Assembly: GCA_018389105.1 (NCBI GenBank)
Contig: JACATO010000978.1
Coordinates: 248,001-312,000 of the forward strand
DNA from: Nautilus pompilius
Lineage: Eukaryota; Mollusca; Cephalopoda; Nautilida; Nautilidae
Reading direction: 5' to 3'
DNA: 64,000 nucleotides
In this document: one piece after another, positions 46,901 to 59,399 of the stretch
Layout: every line of letters starts with the position of its first letter
Position numbering within the stretch: the first letter of the stretch is position 1
Translations under genes and position numbers: made by a program
Notes under the pieces: generated by a model
Seen by the model: the letters and a program-made list of their open reading frames with translations, nothing else
The model's database searches: none
What the model was told of the DNA's origin: nothing

Positions 46901-49100
46901 CTGTGGATAACAAAGTATACTTGATTACGCCACGTGTGTGTGTGTGTGCAGTCTGGATATTTAAGAAGCTTAGAATTAACTGATGTTAGCCTGGATATTA
47001 AAACAGCTGAGAAGGGGGGAAGTGGTCACAGCAAACACTACGGCGACCCCCCTCGGGGAAGTTGCAGGGTTGCCGAGAGACTTTACTGGGACTGTCACAC
47101 GAGGCTGAGATTAATGGCGTGTAAGGCCAGGTAGATCGCGATATTCGAGACCGCGGGTTATTGGGTCAGTAGGCTAGTGGTGTCCGCAGAGAATTCGGCG
47201 ACAGGGAGATGAAGACTAGGAATGCGCCTGTGCCATCGGGTGTTGATCAGGGTGAGCACGGACGCTTTTAATGACGCCTCGCTCGTATGACGCAGATTAA
47301 GAGCTTGGTCGCTAGGACAGGTTGGGGGAGGGAAACGCATCTGCGTCCTCCAGCTGTTACATCGCCTTTGTCGTATAGTTCCTGGCGTTACTTGGCGACC
47401 ACGACATTCCTCTGGATCAGCACCATCGTCACGCGATGGATAAGCGGTTTTCCAAAGTGAAACACAATGGAGTTTTTGCTATCTTCCTTTCTATGTTGGG
47501 GAAAAGTCCACAAGCTAATAGGATTTGCAAGTAGGGACCCATTTACCAGTTTAAAAGAAATGGTTCCGGTGAAGTGGATAAGTGGTGCTGCCTGGACGGT
47601 GGTTGTAGCGTTTTTCTACATTCCTTTACAGCCACCCAAGCTCGAAGAACTGCTGCCCGTTTGACCCGGTGGTCTGATTATGGCGAAAGTTGCAGATGCG
47701 GCATCGTTTGTTTTCACAGATTTCAGCAGTAGGCCTGGTAACTGCTGCCAACCGTGTCGGGTACCGCCGGCTACAAGGTGCCCCGGATTGGCGTCCAAAG
47801 GCCGTGGGACTTTCGTGTCGAACCACCGGGCTGTGAAGGCATACCCCGAATGTTCTTCTTGCCTTTCGGTAACCTCCGAGCGCATTTGCCGTGTGCCGAA
47901 ATGCCATCGTCATTGCGCAAAATGCCATTTTTCTTATCCAGTCTCGCTGGCGGTGCAGCTCCGAGTAGAATTGGCATTAAAGGGCTGGCCGCCGAAGAAC
48001 TCTCAGAAGACGCAGATGCATGCAGAGGTGACTGTAGGTTGGAATCATTCGGTAATTAAAAGGGTTGAGTGTTCTAGCGGGTCGTTTTGATGCGGAGAGT
48101 GAACAAGATGCGCTCCGGGTGGGTTACCCAGGCTACCCGAGTATGTGCTATGATTGAATAAAAAGTCGAGGTTAAGAATGCGTCGTCGATGTTTTTCGAA
48201 CCGGTTTATTGGGAGATCGGTGCGCATATACACCGCGCCACTGCTGTTCTCCTCGATATCAGTGTGGGGTTACCCCCCCCCCCTGGTCCGGTTTTCCCTT
48301 CTGGAGAGACTGATTGTGGCAAATGAAGCTCCACCTATCAGTACCCGGTGAGCAAGGGAGATTTAGGCTCGCAGCTCCGAGGGAAAGACCATCTATTTCA
48401 CCAGTCAGCTCTACATTTTAGCGAGCGTGTTCGTGGCGCCGGAGGAACAGCTCTCTCCTGACATCACGGCAGAGGCCAAGACGACGGCACAACGGTGACT
48501 TGAGAGAATCTAGTGGTCCCACCGCTGATCATGAGCAGCTTTCGATCTGTTGTAAAGCTGCGATTGTTGGGGATTTTCATTGGCGACGACGTTAACAGTG
48601 GCTATGCCGGCATTAAGCTCTCGTAGTAACTTCGTCTGTTGAGGTATCTTTGATCGCCAAAGTTCACGTGGGAAGACCTAGCACGCGGTGATCTACAGTA
48701 GTGGGGCGTAGCCTACCTCTTGCCCAAACGGTATCGCTGGTGATCGCTTCAGTAGCCCGCGCGGTTTTTAAAAGACTGTCTCGGTGGCGGTCTTCTGTTG
48801 ACGCCTTTGAGAGTTCTTAGAAAGACGCCCATCATCTTTTATTCCTGTTGGTTGCTACCACAGCCACTTGGACTTGTAAGCGGTCTGAGCGACCTCGCCA
48901 TCTTTCTGAAGACCAACTCGAAAACTAACCGAGAGTCGTTGCGAGTTTGCACGCCGGGGATCTCTCCCAGCAACTCTATCCCACGGACGGTGGCTGGTGA
49001 CGGCTCGAAATAAGCTACAGACTTCTGACCAGCGGACCATGTGGGCTAGACTTGGAAGCGATGGGTGGGTGTCCTGTATACTCGTGTTTGTCGGAACGAG
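46900..49100. promoter_or_regulatory. GC- and CpG-rich block without an assigned gene
   Basis: This block of about 2.2 kb is markedly richer in G+C and CpG than its flanks, like the promoter block at 1.7-4.85 kb. It carries overlapping open frames on both strands, as GC-rich DNA does. No first exon with a clear donor leading to known coding sequence was found in the window. It could be the promoter of a gene beyond the window edge, an unannotated transcript, or old transposon DNA. Confidence 0.3.
47680..48090 (+). CDS. Doubtful 136-codon cysteine-rich open frame
   Basis: The frame starts with an ATG in a fair context (A at -3, G at +4) and encodes 136 residues. Clustered Cys/His pairs include CCQPCRVPPATRC, CSSCL and CHRHCAKCHF. 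No known domain was recognised, and frames of about 100 codons run through the same DNA in other frames and on the other strand. That makes a chance open frame in GC-rich DNA quite likely. It is listed only so it can be checked. Confidence 0.15.
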   Translation: MAKVADAASFVFTDFSSRPGNCCQPCRVPPATRCPGLASKGRGTFVSNHRAVKAYPECSSCLSVTSERICRVPKCHRHCAKCHFSYPVSLAVQLRVELALKGWPPKNSQKTQMHAEVTVGWNHSVIKRVECSSGSF

Positions 49101-51242
49101 TTCATTTAAAAGGTAAAAAACGATGTATGGCAGATATCAGAAATGGAAGCTTGCGTTTATCAACTCGATCGGTACATGTTGTGGCTATAATTTCCTATTA
49201 GCCGCTCATCCATTACAGATAATTCCTCATTCAACTCAATTGTGTTTATTGTCACGTGTTGCAATACCATAGGCAAAATTCCTCTGGCAGTCACATCTGT
49301 TTGTCCTTTTATGGTGGCGAGGCTGAAATTTTGGAAATTCAATTTTGAAAATTCGATATCCCCTGCAAAAAACGTGTTGTACCATAGACAATTATAGCGC
49401 TGTGGTGTTCCATTCATTATGATATGAAGAAAATAACAATCTAATTTTTTCTTTCTTTTTTTTAAATGGAACAAATGTTCTGAACATCGCACACAAAAGA
49501 GCGAAAATTTTGGAAAAGGTTCGTTAAACTATCGTTTGGCTTCATTTAGAAATAACATCCAAGGAAGAAATCGTGTAGGTAAATAACCGAGGGAGGGATC
49601 ACCTGCTGCTGAACTCATTATTGCGAGGATCCTATGAATAATGGATCGAAATCCGTTTGAAGAATAGCGCACAGATGAGTAGTCTACCAGAAGCACTTTG
49701 AGCTTATTAAGTCAATGAAAAATAACATTTTTACCCCGCCCACCAAAAAAAACCGCACGAGCTTACATTTTGTACCAGAAGCCGCCATTTTAGTTTTGGT
49801 ATAGCAAAGGGATATCTACATTTTTGTGAAATGCTCTGTGTGGCACGTTTGAGTTGTCCGCTCGAGGAGACTTCGGGGTACTTACGAGTGGGAGGCTGTA
49901 CTCGTAGCACGATGGAAATACTGCAGATCTCGGGTGGTTTTAAAGTTTTCTAGCGAGACGGTCGGCCAGCCATGGAGGTTTATGCCGCCCTGTTTTTGAG
50001 GTGAGGTGCCCTTCCTCTATTCCCTAGCGTGATATGGTGCATTAGTGGGTGGACCGATAATGGCCGGAATATCAGAAAGAAAGCAGGGTATTCTATAGAT
50101 GCAGCGCCTCTTAAGTTTAGCCAGCACCCCTGAAGACTCCTTGCGTCCACGAGGTAAAGGTTCGAGTTTTAAACATTTTCCGCGTCCTCATAAAGTGACC
50201 AAAATACATCGCTTATACAGGGGGGCCCCGGGATAAGCGTGGCTGTCGTCAATAAACTGAGCACTGTTGACATTTTAGTTAATCCATTAATTTCTGTAAT
50301 TGGCAATAGATAATCGGTGCTCTACACTTGGAGGCCATAAAAAAATAACACAACAAAAATAATATCTTTATAAATAGTCCACATGATGACATTAAAAGGC
50401 GACGAAAATCTTTAGATTTCTAGCCGAAGCTGCAATGTATTGGAAATCCTCATCACTCCATCTCACCGGTATTTATTACTGTCTGATACAGAAACTTTCA
50501 AACAGCAGAGTAAATCTGAGCGGGTGGCTGGAAACTCGTTTACCGGTAAACATGGAATTTACTCTGCCTTTACTGATTCGATAAAGACGTCCATCCGCTG
50601 GCGAAGAATCACGATATTTAATGCTTTAAATTATGATGCCGTCGGATTCACTCTCTCTGAATAATATTAAATTGCGACGTTAGCGTTACTTTCCTCTTCC
50701 CAGCCTTCATTAACATCTGAGCTGATAACAGTAAAAAAATGAGGCAGGAAATCATGCAGAAAACAAACTGGCTTTTTTTATTTGCGTTGGAAAAAATTAG
50801 CATATTTCCAAATAAATCGATTTTATTCTCGTAGCGATTTATCTTATGGAAGGAAGCTGAGTTAAGTTACAAAACAGCTTCATCTCTCATTTCTAACTCT
50901 TCAAGGGATAACATCGGTGTGAGTTGACGGACTTGCTTTCTGAAGTAACATCAAAATGGCAACTTTTTTTCCCCCTTTTTAATTAGAAATTTTCTTTGTT
51001 GCCTGGTACCACAGTAAAATAACAGAAAATCAGCTTAATCTAAATCCACTTAATTGCATGAAGAAAGGTTTTCTGTTAATTATACTGACTTTAGTCTTGA
51101 AGACATCAGGACAGCTTCAACATCGTCAGAGAACCTTGCACGACTGGCGAAGGCACAGCGAATTATATTGAACCTCAAGTATTCTAATATAGTAAGACTC
51201 CTGTCCATTTTGACAAACAGGATTTAATTTAAAAGAAAAGTA
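49101..51242. other. Intergenic DNA, nothing recognised
   Basis: CpG-retaining, moderately AT-rich sequence. Short frames (49160-49492 minus, 50440-50664 plus) have no recognisable content. Confidence 0.45.
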
Positions 51243-51780
51243 GGTATTGGAAATAATTGTGATGGAAACGAGGGAAAACTGGGTTTAAAATGCAAAGAAG
51301 ACGTGATAGAATCACAAATGGAAAAAAAAGAATAAATGCTTTATGGTAGACTCGCGTGTGGATGTACATATAGTACACTGACTGGTTGTCATTCAAGAAA
51401 TCAGAAAGTGACACACCTGTAGGATTATAAAGGTGTAGGCAACGATTGCATTGGTGAATACTGTGGCTCCTGCACATGAAAGCGTATATAAATTAAAGTC
51501 GTAGCTAGTGAAAGCTACTGCATGTGTCAGATCGAAACCTGACTGTTGCAGAAGGAGCCCTATGCCGAGACTCTGAGACGTGAAACTAGTACTGCCGGCA
51601 ATAGGCGTGGTCGAGGAACATAGCTCAAAATCACCAAAACTGTTGTTAAGTACCTCGCGGTTTGTTCCCTACGCGACAGAGGAAGAAATGATCTAGTAGC
51701 AAGTACGGCTGTTAGCATTTGTCCAAGAGCGAAGTGGTGGTTTCAGTGGATATGTAACTGTTCGGAAAAAATTTGCTGAG
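51243..51780 (+). mobile_element. Tc1-like transposon fragment, copy C (5' part)
   Basis: It begins GGTATTGGAAATAATTGTG and continues with AAACTGGGTTTAAAATGC, the same end sequence as copies A and B. GTGAAAGCTACTGCATGTG near 51507 matches copy B. The region where the transposase would begin (ATGCCGAGACTC near 51562) has an early stop, and similarity fades after about 51.75 kb; no right end was found. Unlike copies A and B, this copy keeps many CpGs. Confidence 0.7.
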
Positions 51781-53850
51781 GAGACGAAATTAAACGGCCA
51801 GAAGACCAAACCTGGAAGGAGGTGCGCTTACCAGTTCTCGTCGGTTCGTCTCTCAGATGAGGTCTGCTCGGGTGCAGGAGTAGACACGTCATCCGAGTCA
51901 CCACGTGATCTTCCGCCTTACTTAGGTTTTGTTTTGAGATTACAAAAGAAGATTAAACAGCATACAATGAAACGGTGCGTGTTTATGTGTATATGCGGGC
52001 AGGGAAGTGGCACCATAAACGATTCATAGTTAGATTTTTACCTTTTTTACCGTTACATTGTTATTTTATGAGTTTTTTCCTGATTTATGCCTTCACTTTT
52101 TTGATAACAGACAACTTTTTTTTAATCTGGTACTAAAAGATCTGATTTTAAGAAGACTTTTCCGCTCTTGGGTAACAGGAATGTTGATCATTCCAAAAAA
52201 TCCTATTTAAGTTTGTAAGGCTTCTTTGTTTGAATTATTTAGTATTAGCGGACGAAGTTATTGCTTCTTTCATTTAGCTTTTTTTTTATATATAGCGGTT
52301 AAGAGAAAAAACTTTTATATCACGGAAGAATCGAGCTCAGGGTGCATGAACTGAGCCGGACACTGAAGGCGATCAGACGGATCTCTGGGTGGAAATGGAA
52401 GAAGATCGTGGTTCCACGAACATTCATCGAAGGTGGACCCTGCGAGTAGATTTGGATGGGCTCGCTTTCCGGCAATTTCCATTCCACGGCAGAAGCCAAA
52501 ATATCCTATACTTTTCAGTATTTCAGAAATTTAGAAATCATAAATGGAAAAAAATTCGCTAATGCCGCTAATTATATCAGAGCCCTCGTCTGGTCGTTGA
52601 AAGTCAAAACGCAGATATGTCACGTAAATCCTTTATTCGGGGATTAGGAGGAAAACGGTAGGTCTTTTGCGGAAGAAGGTGAGATTATATTGATCAAGCC
52701 GAAGAACAAACAGAGGAAGAAAAGCAAAAAGCCATCTGAACAAGAATCAAAGGAGTCAGAGACGGCAGCGAGCGGATGGTTTATCCGCTGATTTAATTGC
52801 ACAGCTCGGAACTGGGTACGTGTGGAGTACTAATCCAGCAAATCTGGCGATTCCTGCTTCCTTTGCGATCAGGGAAGAGTCATCAGCGATTCTGGGATCC
52901 AAAACAATGAAGATGAAGAATTCGCGTGACATTTAATAAAACTGATCAAGGCTGACTCTACGTGACTCTTATTGATACAGGTGCTAAGGTGAGGATTGTA
53001 TATGACATGTATTGGTATTGATAGAGCTGGAATTTACATTACATTTACTCGTCTCGATAAAGATGGGTTTAACATGACATTTACTAATGCCATCCAAAAC
53101 GTATTTATGGCAAGAGCTCCCTATACTCGCACTGAACCTTAAAATAGATAAACTCTAAGGAAAAATAGTAGCGTTGTGTCATCATTCAATGCCGTTTTAC
53201 CCTGCTGCTTAGTGGCTAATCACGATTTTGTAATATTTATCGAAATGGTTGCTGTTAAAGCAAAAAACACTAGGAAAAAAGAAGCTTTTGAATTGGCCTC
53301 CTGTCCGCAGAGGGAACTGTTTGGACAGTAAACTGGATCACCGCGTACGTTGGACTCCGTTCACTGCTTTCTGTTTATTTAACGTCGTCTTCCTGCGTTT
53401 CGCTTGTGCAAAAATTTCTGTATGTGTATTTTGAGGTTTTTAAACGCGATTGAAACCTTATTATCAAAATCAGGAGACGAGCAGGTGGAGAGAGACATGT
53501 CTTTTTTATATTTAAACCTAGATCTTAATGTTCAGAATTCTTGCTGTGGCTGGTTAACCTCCCCCCTGACGTTTGGTTCGCCTGAATCAGCGCGAATAGA
53601 AGAGAAAATTCGTCACGTCGGGTTGTCATCACTCCATCAAAACAATTCAATACATAATATGGGAAAGTATAAGCTGATGATGTTTACTGTTTTGTTTAAT
53701 AACAGGTTATTGATTTACACTATAAATTAAACATTTATATTGCTTAACACGATATCAATTATTTTCTTTCGAGATTGCTTAACAATGGTAAAATGGTCAT
53801 AGTACCAAACCGGATTGAAACGATTCGGATTTTATTTTCTGAACAAGAAA
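51781..53850. other. Intergenic DNA with a possible retroelement remnant
   Basis: At 52968-52985 the + strand encodes LIDTGA, the active-site motif of retroviral-type aspartic proteases, followed by KVRIVYD. About 250 bp upstream is a Lys/Glu-rich stretch (KNKQRKKSKKPSEQESKE) of the kind seen near the end of gag. A stop lies three codons before the motif and no reverse transcriptase was found downstream, so any element is fragmentary. The motif alone can occur by chance. Confidence 0.25.
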
Positions 53851-54843
53851 TGAACCCGAGCGCTGCATATCTGAGCCGGAACTGAACCTTAGCACTGCAT
53901 ATCTGAACCGGAACTGAACCTTAGCACTGCATATCTGAACCGGAACTGAACCTTAGTACTGCATATCTGAACCGGAAACTGAATTCTAGTACTTGCATAT
54001 CTGAACCGGAACTGAACCTTAGCACTGCATATCTGAACCGGAACTGAACCTTAGCACTGCATATCTGAACCGGAACTGAACCTTAGCACTGCATATCTGA
54101 ACCGGAACTGAACCTTAGCACTGCATATCTGAACCGGAACTGAACCTTAGCACTGCATATCTGAACCGGAACTGAACCTTAGCACTGCATATCTGAACCG
54201 GAACTGAACCTTAGCACTGCATATCTGAACCGGAACTGAACCTTCGCACTGCATATCTGAACCGGAACTGAACCTTAGCACTGCATATCTGAACCGGAAC
54301 TGAACCTTAGCACTGCATATCTGAACCGGAACTGAACCTTAGTACTGCATATCTGAACCGGAACTGAACCTTAGCACTGCATATCTGAACCGGAACTGAA
54401 CCTTAGCACTGCATATCTGAACCGGAACTGAACCTTAGCACTGCATATCTGAACCGGAACTGAACCTTCGCACTGCATATCTGAGCCGGAACTGAACCTT
54501 AGCACTGCATATCTGAACCGGAACTGAACCTTAGCACTGCATATCTGAACCGGAACTGAACCTTAGTACTGCATATCTGAACCGGAACTGAACCTTAGCA
54601 CTGCATATCTGAACCGGAACTGAACCTTAGCACTGCATATCTGAACCGGAACTGAACCTTAGCACTGCATATCTGAACCGGAACTGAACCTTAGTACTGC
54701 ATATCTGAACCGGAACTGAACCTTAGCACTGCATATCTGAACCGGAACTGAACCTTAGCACTGCATATCTGAACCGGAACTGAACCTTAGTACTGCATAT
54801 CTGAACTGGAACTGAACCTTAGCACTACATATCTGAACCTGAG
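53851..54843 (+). repeat. 32-bp satellite, about 31 copies
   Basis: A tandem array with a 32-bp period, each unit reading GAACCTTAGCACTGC then ATATCTGAACCGGAACT. Copies are nearly identical. Variants are AGTAC for AGCAC, TTCGCAC for TTAGCAC, and GAGCC for GAACC. One unit near 53980 is irregular (33 bp), and the outer units are the most diverged. In the right half the variants recur every seven units (see findings). Confidence 0.97.
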
Positions 54844-57800
54844 CGGACGATTTTATAATGCGGTTCGGACTACCCGCTTTAGTGTAATAATTTCTTCTGG
54901 AGACGTAACTGTACAGTTATAAAGCCAGAAACAAAACAAAAAAAAAGCTTAAACATGGCATTAGTAGTGGTATAATTACGTTTACACACTAACAAAAGCA
55001 GTTATTATGGGTTGTGCAATACCTTTAGCTACTAGTGTATGTTAAATTAAGGAAGACATCTGTAAAGAGACTAAAGTATGCAGTACTGTCATTTTTCGTC
55101 AAAAAAAGATTCTGGGAGCGGATCAAACTGAACGATTCGTCAGAAACCGTTCTATCTACTACAGGTAGAACTGGTGAGGCTTTCGAAATGTAAATCGTCT
55201 ACCGATACCAGCCTCTGTCGTGCCTAAGTTGAAATAGATTTCTCGGTGGACCGATTCAACCGGACATTTCCTCAAATCAGCCTTTTTGTCAAAATGCTGG
55301 TATAATACGGTACGGGGGCCAAAGAAAGGAGGCTGTAGTAAAAGAAGACGTGTGTTAGAGACACGAATGCGTTGCGGAAAATAATTAGCGCACTAACAAC
55401 TCGTACCTATCCAGTGTGCTTCCCGACAGAGGCAGCCACGACGATGTACTTTCTACATGTAAATGAATTAAACTTGCTTTTTCTGTATTCATCTCTTCAG
55501 ATATATTATAATATCTATATTAGGCTTCTTACCACGGTTTATTAATTTAAAGGTAATAATCATAAACGGATAGGGTAAGAAACGACTATGAATGAAAACA
55601 TACACTAACCGCCATAACTGTAGACTCACCAATGAATTATTCCATACGTCGAGCATAAATCAGTTTATCAGTGCATATATTATACTATGTTAGCAAATAT
55701 TGACTGCTGGAAAATATATCTGACAAAACCTCTTGTGGTGAGTGAATATCACGCGAAATATTCGGTCAGATTAACTTTTTAGTTTCTCGATCGTTTTACA
55801 TGTTTTGAACTCATCAGCAGTTGAAACGTATTCTTGTGAAGGAGAGTGCAGATACGTAGAAGATGCATGCATTTTTAGCAGAACAGACGTTTGTTGTTTT
55901 CAAATAGCCACAATAGTTCCATGAAAAGAAATACCTGCAAGATGGATTTCTATCGTTTCGTTAATGAAGCTAGTCATGGGTGGCTCGACACGTAGGAGTT
56001 TGTCAGTCTGGAATGAGGGAGACGATTCGTATCGAAGCAGCTAAGGCTATCGTCAGCAACAAACAAAAAATAGCGAGGAAGATGAGAAAAAGAAGAAACG
56101 ACAGGGGAAAAAAAATGTAAGAAAGCTTTTAAAGGACAAGATTCTTACTGGCTCACAATTAACTGACTACAGCTGTACTGCAGAAAATGCTATCTTTAGG
56201 ACGACTATAAAAAAGACATTAGGTTGGTCGTTTTTGTTGGTTCAGTTCAGGGTTATTTGAGAAATGGAGCTTCAAGATTACGCAATTCAACAATGGTACA
56301 AAGATGATTTTCGATAATTTTTGGCTTAGGGAGAAGAAAAACTGCAGGAAAATTTACTACTGGTTTACGATACATTCGGATAGAGGTAAAAACGAAAATA
56401 AATGGTTGTTTTATTGGATTGCATGTTTTAAGATTAATTAAAACTGATGGAATTTAAAGGAGAAGTAACATGGAATTTGGTGGCATCACGCTATACCTAC
56501 TAGTCACTGAATAACAGGATTTGGCGTTATCATGCAAGAAATCATTGATTTATCACATTTCAATTAAGATCGCATCTTTCACGAAAAGAAAACGATGGAA
56601 TCTTAATAATGGCTTAGTCTCAATTTCCAGATTTCAGTTCTAGAGGGTCGGTCTGGTAGAAAGTAGCTGAGTCAACAAATATTCTTCAGTTGTGGAATGA
56701 CTTAAGCAAAGAATGTAATCTTTTTTCTTTTGGTATTTTTAATACTTTGCGAAATCATTAATAGATAGGAAACCAAAAAAAAAAATAATAAGTAAAACAT
56801 CAAACAATGAGGATATTCGAAAGAGAAAAATTGCCTACACGAACTTATTAGAGTGTCAAGCACTCCTAAGCTAATAACCGTTAATCCTAACCATTAAACA
56901 TGTAATATTAGAATCTACAATTTTGGCCGTTAGTGGGTGCATGTGTCTATGCAAGAATGCATAAAACTAAGCATTTGATTAAATTTTCGATGTATCTTTC
57001 AAAGCCATATAATAGTTAGAACTTTGCAAAATTTTAAGATGGTATTTAGAATAAGTAAAGATTCAATATCCTGTCTCCTCTAGAAAGAACCGAACGTATC
57101 AGTTAGATACCTATGTAGCACAACGTTAAAGCTGAATACAAAATACCCTCGGAATTCATCAGAAGGTCCCATAATTTAAATACGAAAGCGCAAAGCTTTC
57201 GACTTAATATCTCACCACGATTCCATATTTATTTAACAGAATTCTACTCGTATGCATAAGACATTGATTTCTTCAAACTACGAATACACATGGCGAAATT
57301 GTCAGTGGGAAGATTTCGCCTGAAATTCTGCGTGAACCACTTCATTAAAGATAAGTACATTCAGTGTTTCCAAGGTATTTACTGACAGAGATGGCGTTTC
57401 CGTATTGACAAACTCACTCATAAAATGTTGTTCGGTCGTTTTTTTCTAAATAATTCTGCATTTACAAATCTGTTTTCACTGAAGGAAGAGTCGCCTTTAC
57501 TTCATTTCTAATGCCCGACTTCGCCATATGATCCGTCTTTAGTTGGTATTTATACGGCTTATAAATGCATATTTGCTTGTAACAAGGTGACCAGGTAAAA
57601 TCATTGCTAACCTTTATAAAAGGAAAACAAACCTGGAAGGAAAACTGTGAGAGTTCGCTGTGAATTTTGATTTCGAAAACGAAGTTAAATTATATGACAC
57701 TCTATGGTTATGACAAGTAGAATTTATAATATTTTATCACATCACAAAATCTCGAATCTGACGTCTTTTCTCTTTGGTTTAACCACAACAAAATTGTGTC

Positions 57801-59104
57801 GGTCTTAAAGTCTCTATCGCCATAATCGGATTTTAGTTCTGAAAAATGTCTTTGGCGTGGAATCCTTTTTTTTTTTGTTTTTTTTGAAGTGTTTTTATCT
57901 TCTTTTGCACAGGTCTTCACCCCCCCGACCCATTGGCTGCTGTGTGTTTTGATGTAGTAACTTGGCAATGCTTTAAAAGGAAGAGGTCTCCAAAACTTAG
58001 ATCTATTGCTATAGACAGAATGACGTGACACTTCACCAACATCTTTCCAGGAAAGAGTACATCTAACAGGATTTAAACAACCTGTTATACTTTATGTAAC
58101 TGCTATTCGTTTTAGGTATCCAAGCATATACTCACCTAAGGAATATATTTGGCAAGTACTTCAGGGACGTAAATAGAATTGGGAATGAGACGAACAAATC
58201 TATTATATTTGCTTACATTATTTTTTTAGATATTTGTTTGGGTAATAGTAATATACATAGATAGATAGAAGAGGGACGGGAATACGTGTGTGTACGTAGA
58301 TAATACTGTCTGGAATAAATTATATTGCCTCTTCTAAAACCAGTATTTTCATCAATTAAACGGTAGTAAAAAGAAAATGCGCCAGGAGAAAGTCTACCTT
58401 TGCTTTATTTATCTGTTTATCCGTTCTCTAGGTAACAGTCTGTCCGGCCGAGATCTTGCAGAGTATCCAGAAGAAAATGATGAGAGAAGTGAACGTGCCA
58501 ACTACATTTTGACTTGTGGGGGGGGGGATAATGTACTCCGCTCACTAGAGTTATCTTCCCATGGCTGCTGGAGATGTCGGCTTCTTCTCTGTGAATAATC
58601 AATTAGAAGTGTTTGGTTTTATTACTGGGTGAGTAAATCTTCAAGATCTTCGTTGCGTTTGAAAAATCAAAAAGCACTTAGAAACAACAATGGATAATTT
58701 TTTTTTTTGAAGTGACGCCACTAAATGCATTTTCGGTTCTTTTATTAGATTTCGTTCGATAGTGCAATCGATCAAGTAGGTGGGGGTAATTACTCATGTA
58801 GATTATTTCTAATGGTTCTGTTTGTCAAGAACGCAAGTGGCAGCCTACCTGGTTTGTCACGAATAGCGCATTAACTTGTCTTCTCGGTGACTTATGCATA
58901 ATCAGCACTGGAAAGAGGAAAGGCGTGCCTTGTGTAAATGGGAAAGTTTCTAACGATAGAATATCCATCCTCAAACGAACAAGAAAGGAAAAGAACCAGT
59001 TTTTCGGAACGGAGGAGAAGCCAGACTGTTTTCCTTCCAGTAACCGTCCGCCAGGTTTTTTTTCACGGGAGGGGGTCAGGTAGCTGGTCTGGAGCTGAGA
59101 TTAC
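54844..59104. other. Intergenic DNA, nothing recognised
   Basis: AT-rich but CpG-retaining. Open frames, including 57708-58031 (minus), show no known family. Small tracts include a poly-T (57868-57890) and a G-run (58519-58527). Confidence 0.45.
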
Positions 59105-59399
59105 TGTGTGTGTGTGTGTGTGTGTGTGCGTGCGTGTACGTGTACGTGTTATCTAAAGAGCGAATAGCATGCAAACCTCCCATTGTGCGTGTTATCTAAA
59201 GACCGAATAGCATGCAAACCTCCCATTGTGCGTGTTATGTAAAGAGCGAATAGCATGCAAACCTCCCATTGTGCGTGTTATCTAAAGAGCGAATAGAATG
59301 TAAATCCGCCATTGTGCGTGTTATCTAGAGAGCGAATAGTATGTAAATCCGCCATTGTGCGTGTTATCTAAAGAGCGAATAGCATGCAAATCTCCCATT
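59105..59399 (+). repeat. GT microsatellite followed by a 43-bp tandem repeat (6 copies)
   Basis: A TG run (59105-59146) grades into six units of exactly 43 bp. The shared CGAATAG lies at 59161, 59204, 59247, 59290, 59333 and 59376. Units read GTGCGTGTTATCTAAAGAG then CGAATAGCATGCAAACCTCC. Copies 4 and 5 share ATGTAAATCCGCC, and copy 6 has ATGCAAAT. The GTGCGTG start of the unit resembles the adjacent microsatellite, which may have seeded the array. Confidence 0.95.
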
